Of a DNA stretch of 64,000 bases, positions 63,911 through 64,000 are shown one piece after another; the first letter of the stretch is position 1, and each line of letters begins with the position of its first letter. A program made the translations under genes and the position numbers. The stretch is from Thermoflexus hugenholtzii JAD2 (GTDB lineage: Bacteria > Chloroflexota > Dehalococcoidia > UBA2979), in assembly GCA_945903275.1 (NCBI GenBank), contig CAMDNW010000003.1, forward strand, positions 97,336 through 161,335. The letters run 5' to 3'. A model generated the notes under the pieces. It was not told where the DNA came from. It saw nothing but the letters and a program-made list of their open reading frames with translations, and did no database searches.

Positions 63911-64000
63911 TCCGCTAGATACGCGGCTGAGCCTCGCGCATATATGTGCCCATCAGTCGGTGCGGTGGGCGTGCGGAGCGATCACGGCACCGATAGTGCC

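Overview
The window looks like a GC-rich chromosomal segment of a Chloroflexota bacterium. The best clue is the protein at 52395-53447. From memory it resembles the L-malyl-CoA/beta-methylmalyl-CoA lyase of Chloroflexus over its whole length. The 947-residue UPF0182 protein, the LppX/LprG-type lipoprotein with its MFS partner and the penicillin-binding protein with two C-terminal beta-repeats also fit. No phototrophy genes, rRNA, tRNA, CRISPR array, insertion sequence or prophage module was seen. The genetic code is standard: intact genes end in TAA, TAG and TGA. No database search was possible, so family names rest on visible motifs and recollection.

Layout. 0-3.5 kb: divergent HTH regulator (cut by the edge), cysteine desulfurase, MsrA, GNAT and an orphan NuoB. 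3.5-8.6 kb: PuuD-type membrane protein, nickel superoxide dismutase with its maturation protease (sodN-sodX), a decayed HDOD gene, GroEL behind a perfect CIRCE operator, and a secreted protein. 8.6-11.6 kb: LprG-like lipoprotein overlapping an MFS exporter, and endonuclease III. 11.6-23.2 kb: arginine block argJ-argB-UPF0182-argD-argG-argH, then rpe and an MFS carrier. 24-29.4 kb: rpmB (minus strand) diverging from fakA-fakB-recG. 30-40 kb: fused CoA-transferase, argS, citrate synthase, and gatC-gatA-aminotransferase. 40-48 kb: methyltransferase plus PBP1A, a membrane HExxH protein facing two membrane proteins, and an MFS carrier. 48-52.3 kb: orphan Tat-lipoprotein solute-binding protein and a run of small unknown genes. 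52.4-62.6 kb: the carbon-metabolism region. 62.7-64 kb: a small unknown protein and a PAC2 protein.

The most interesting content is in the last part. A malyl-CoA lyase (mcl) sits next to a two-subunit ATP-dependent CoA ligase (malate- or succinate-CoA ligase type) and a one-cluster ferredoxin-like protein. A few kb away, on the other strand, an operon encodes what look like mesaconyl-CoA hydratase (mch) and methylsuccinyl-CoA dehydrogenase (mcd), followed by rpiB. Mcd, Mch and Mcl are consecutive steps of the ethylmalonyl-CoA pathway, ending in glyoxylate plus propionyl-CoA. Malate-CoA ligase plus Mcl is the serine-cycle way of splitting malate into glyoxylate and acetyl-CoA. The diagnostic crotonyl-CoA carboxylase/reductase is not in the window.

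A second theme is gene decay. At least seven genes or fragments carry in-frame stops or frameshifts, and four of the stops lie where the family normally has tryptophan (TGG to TAG or TGA, single G-to-A changes). Third, there are unusual DNA structures: a 35-bp perfect inverted repeat, a 12-bp REP-like hairpin inside the mcl cluster, and a GC-rich repeat-like stretch read in frame within recG.
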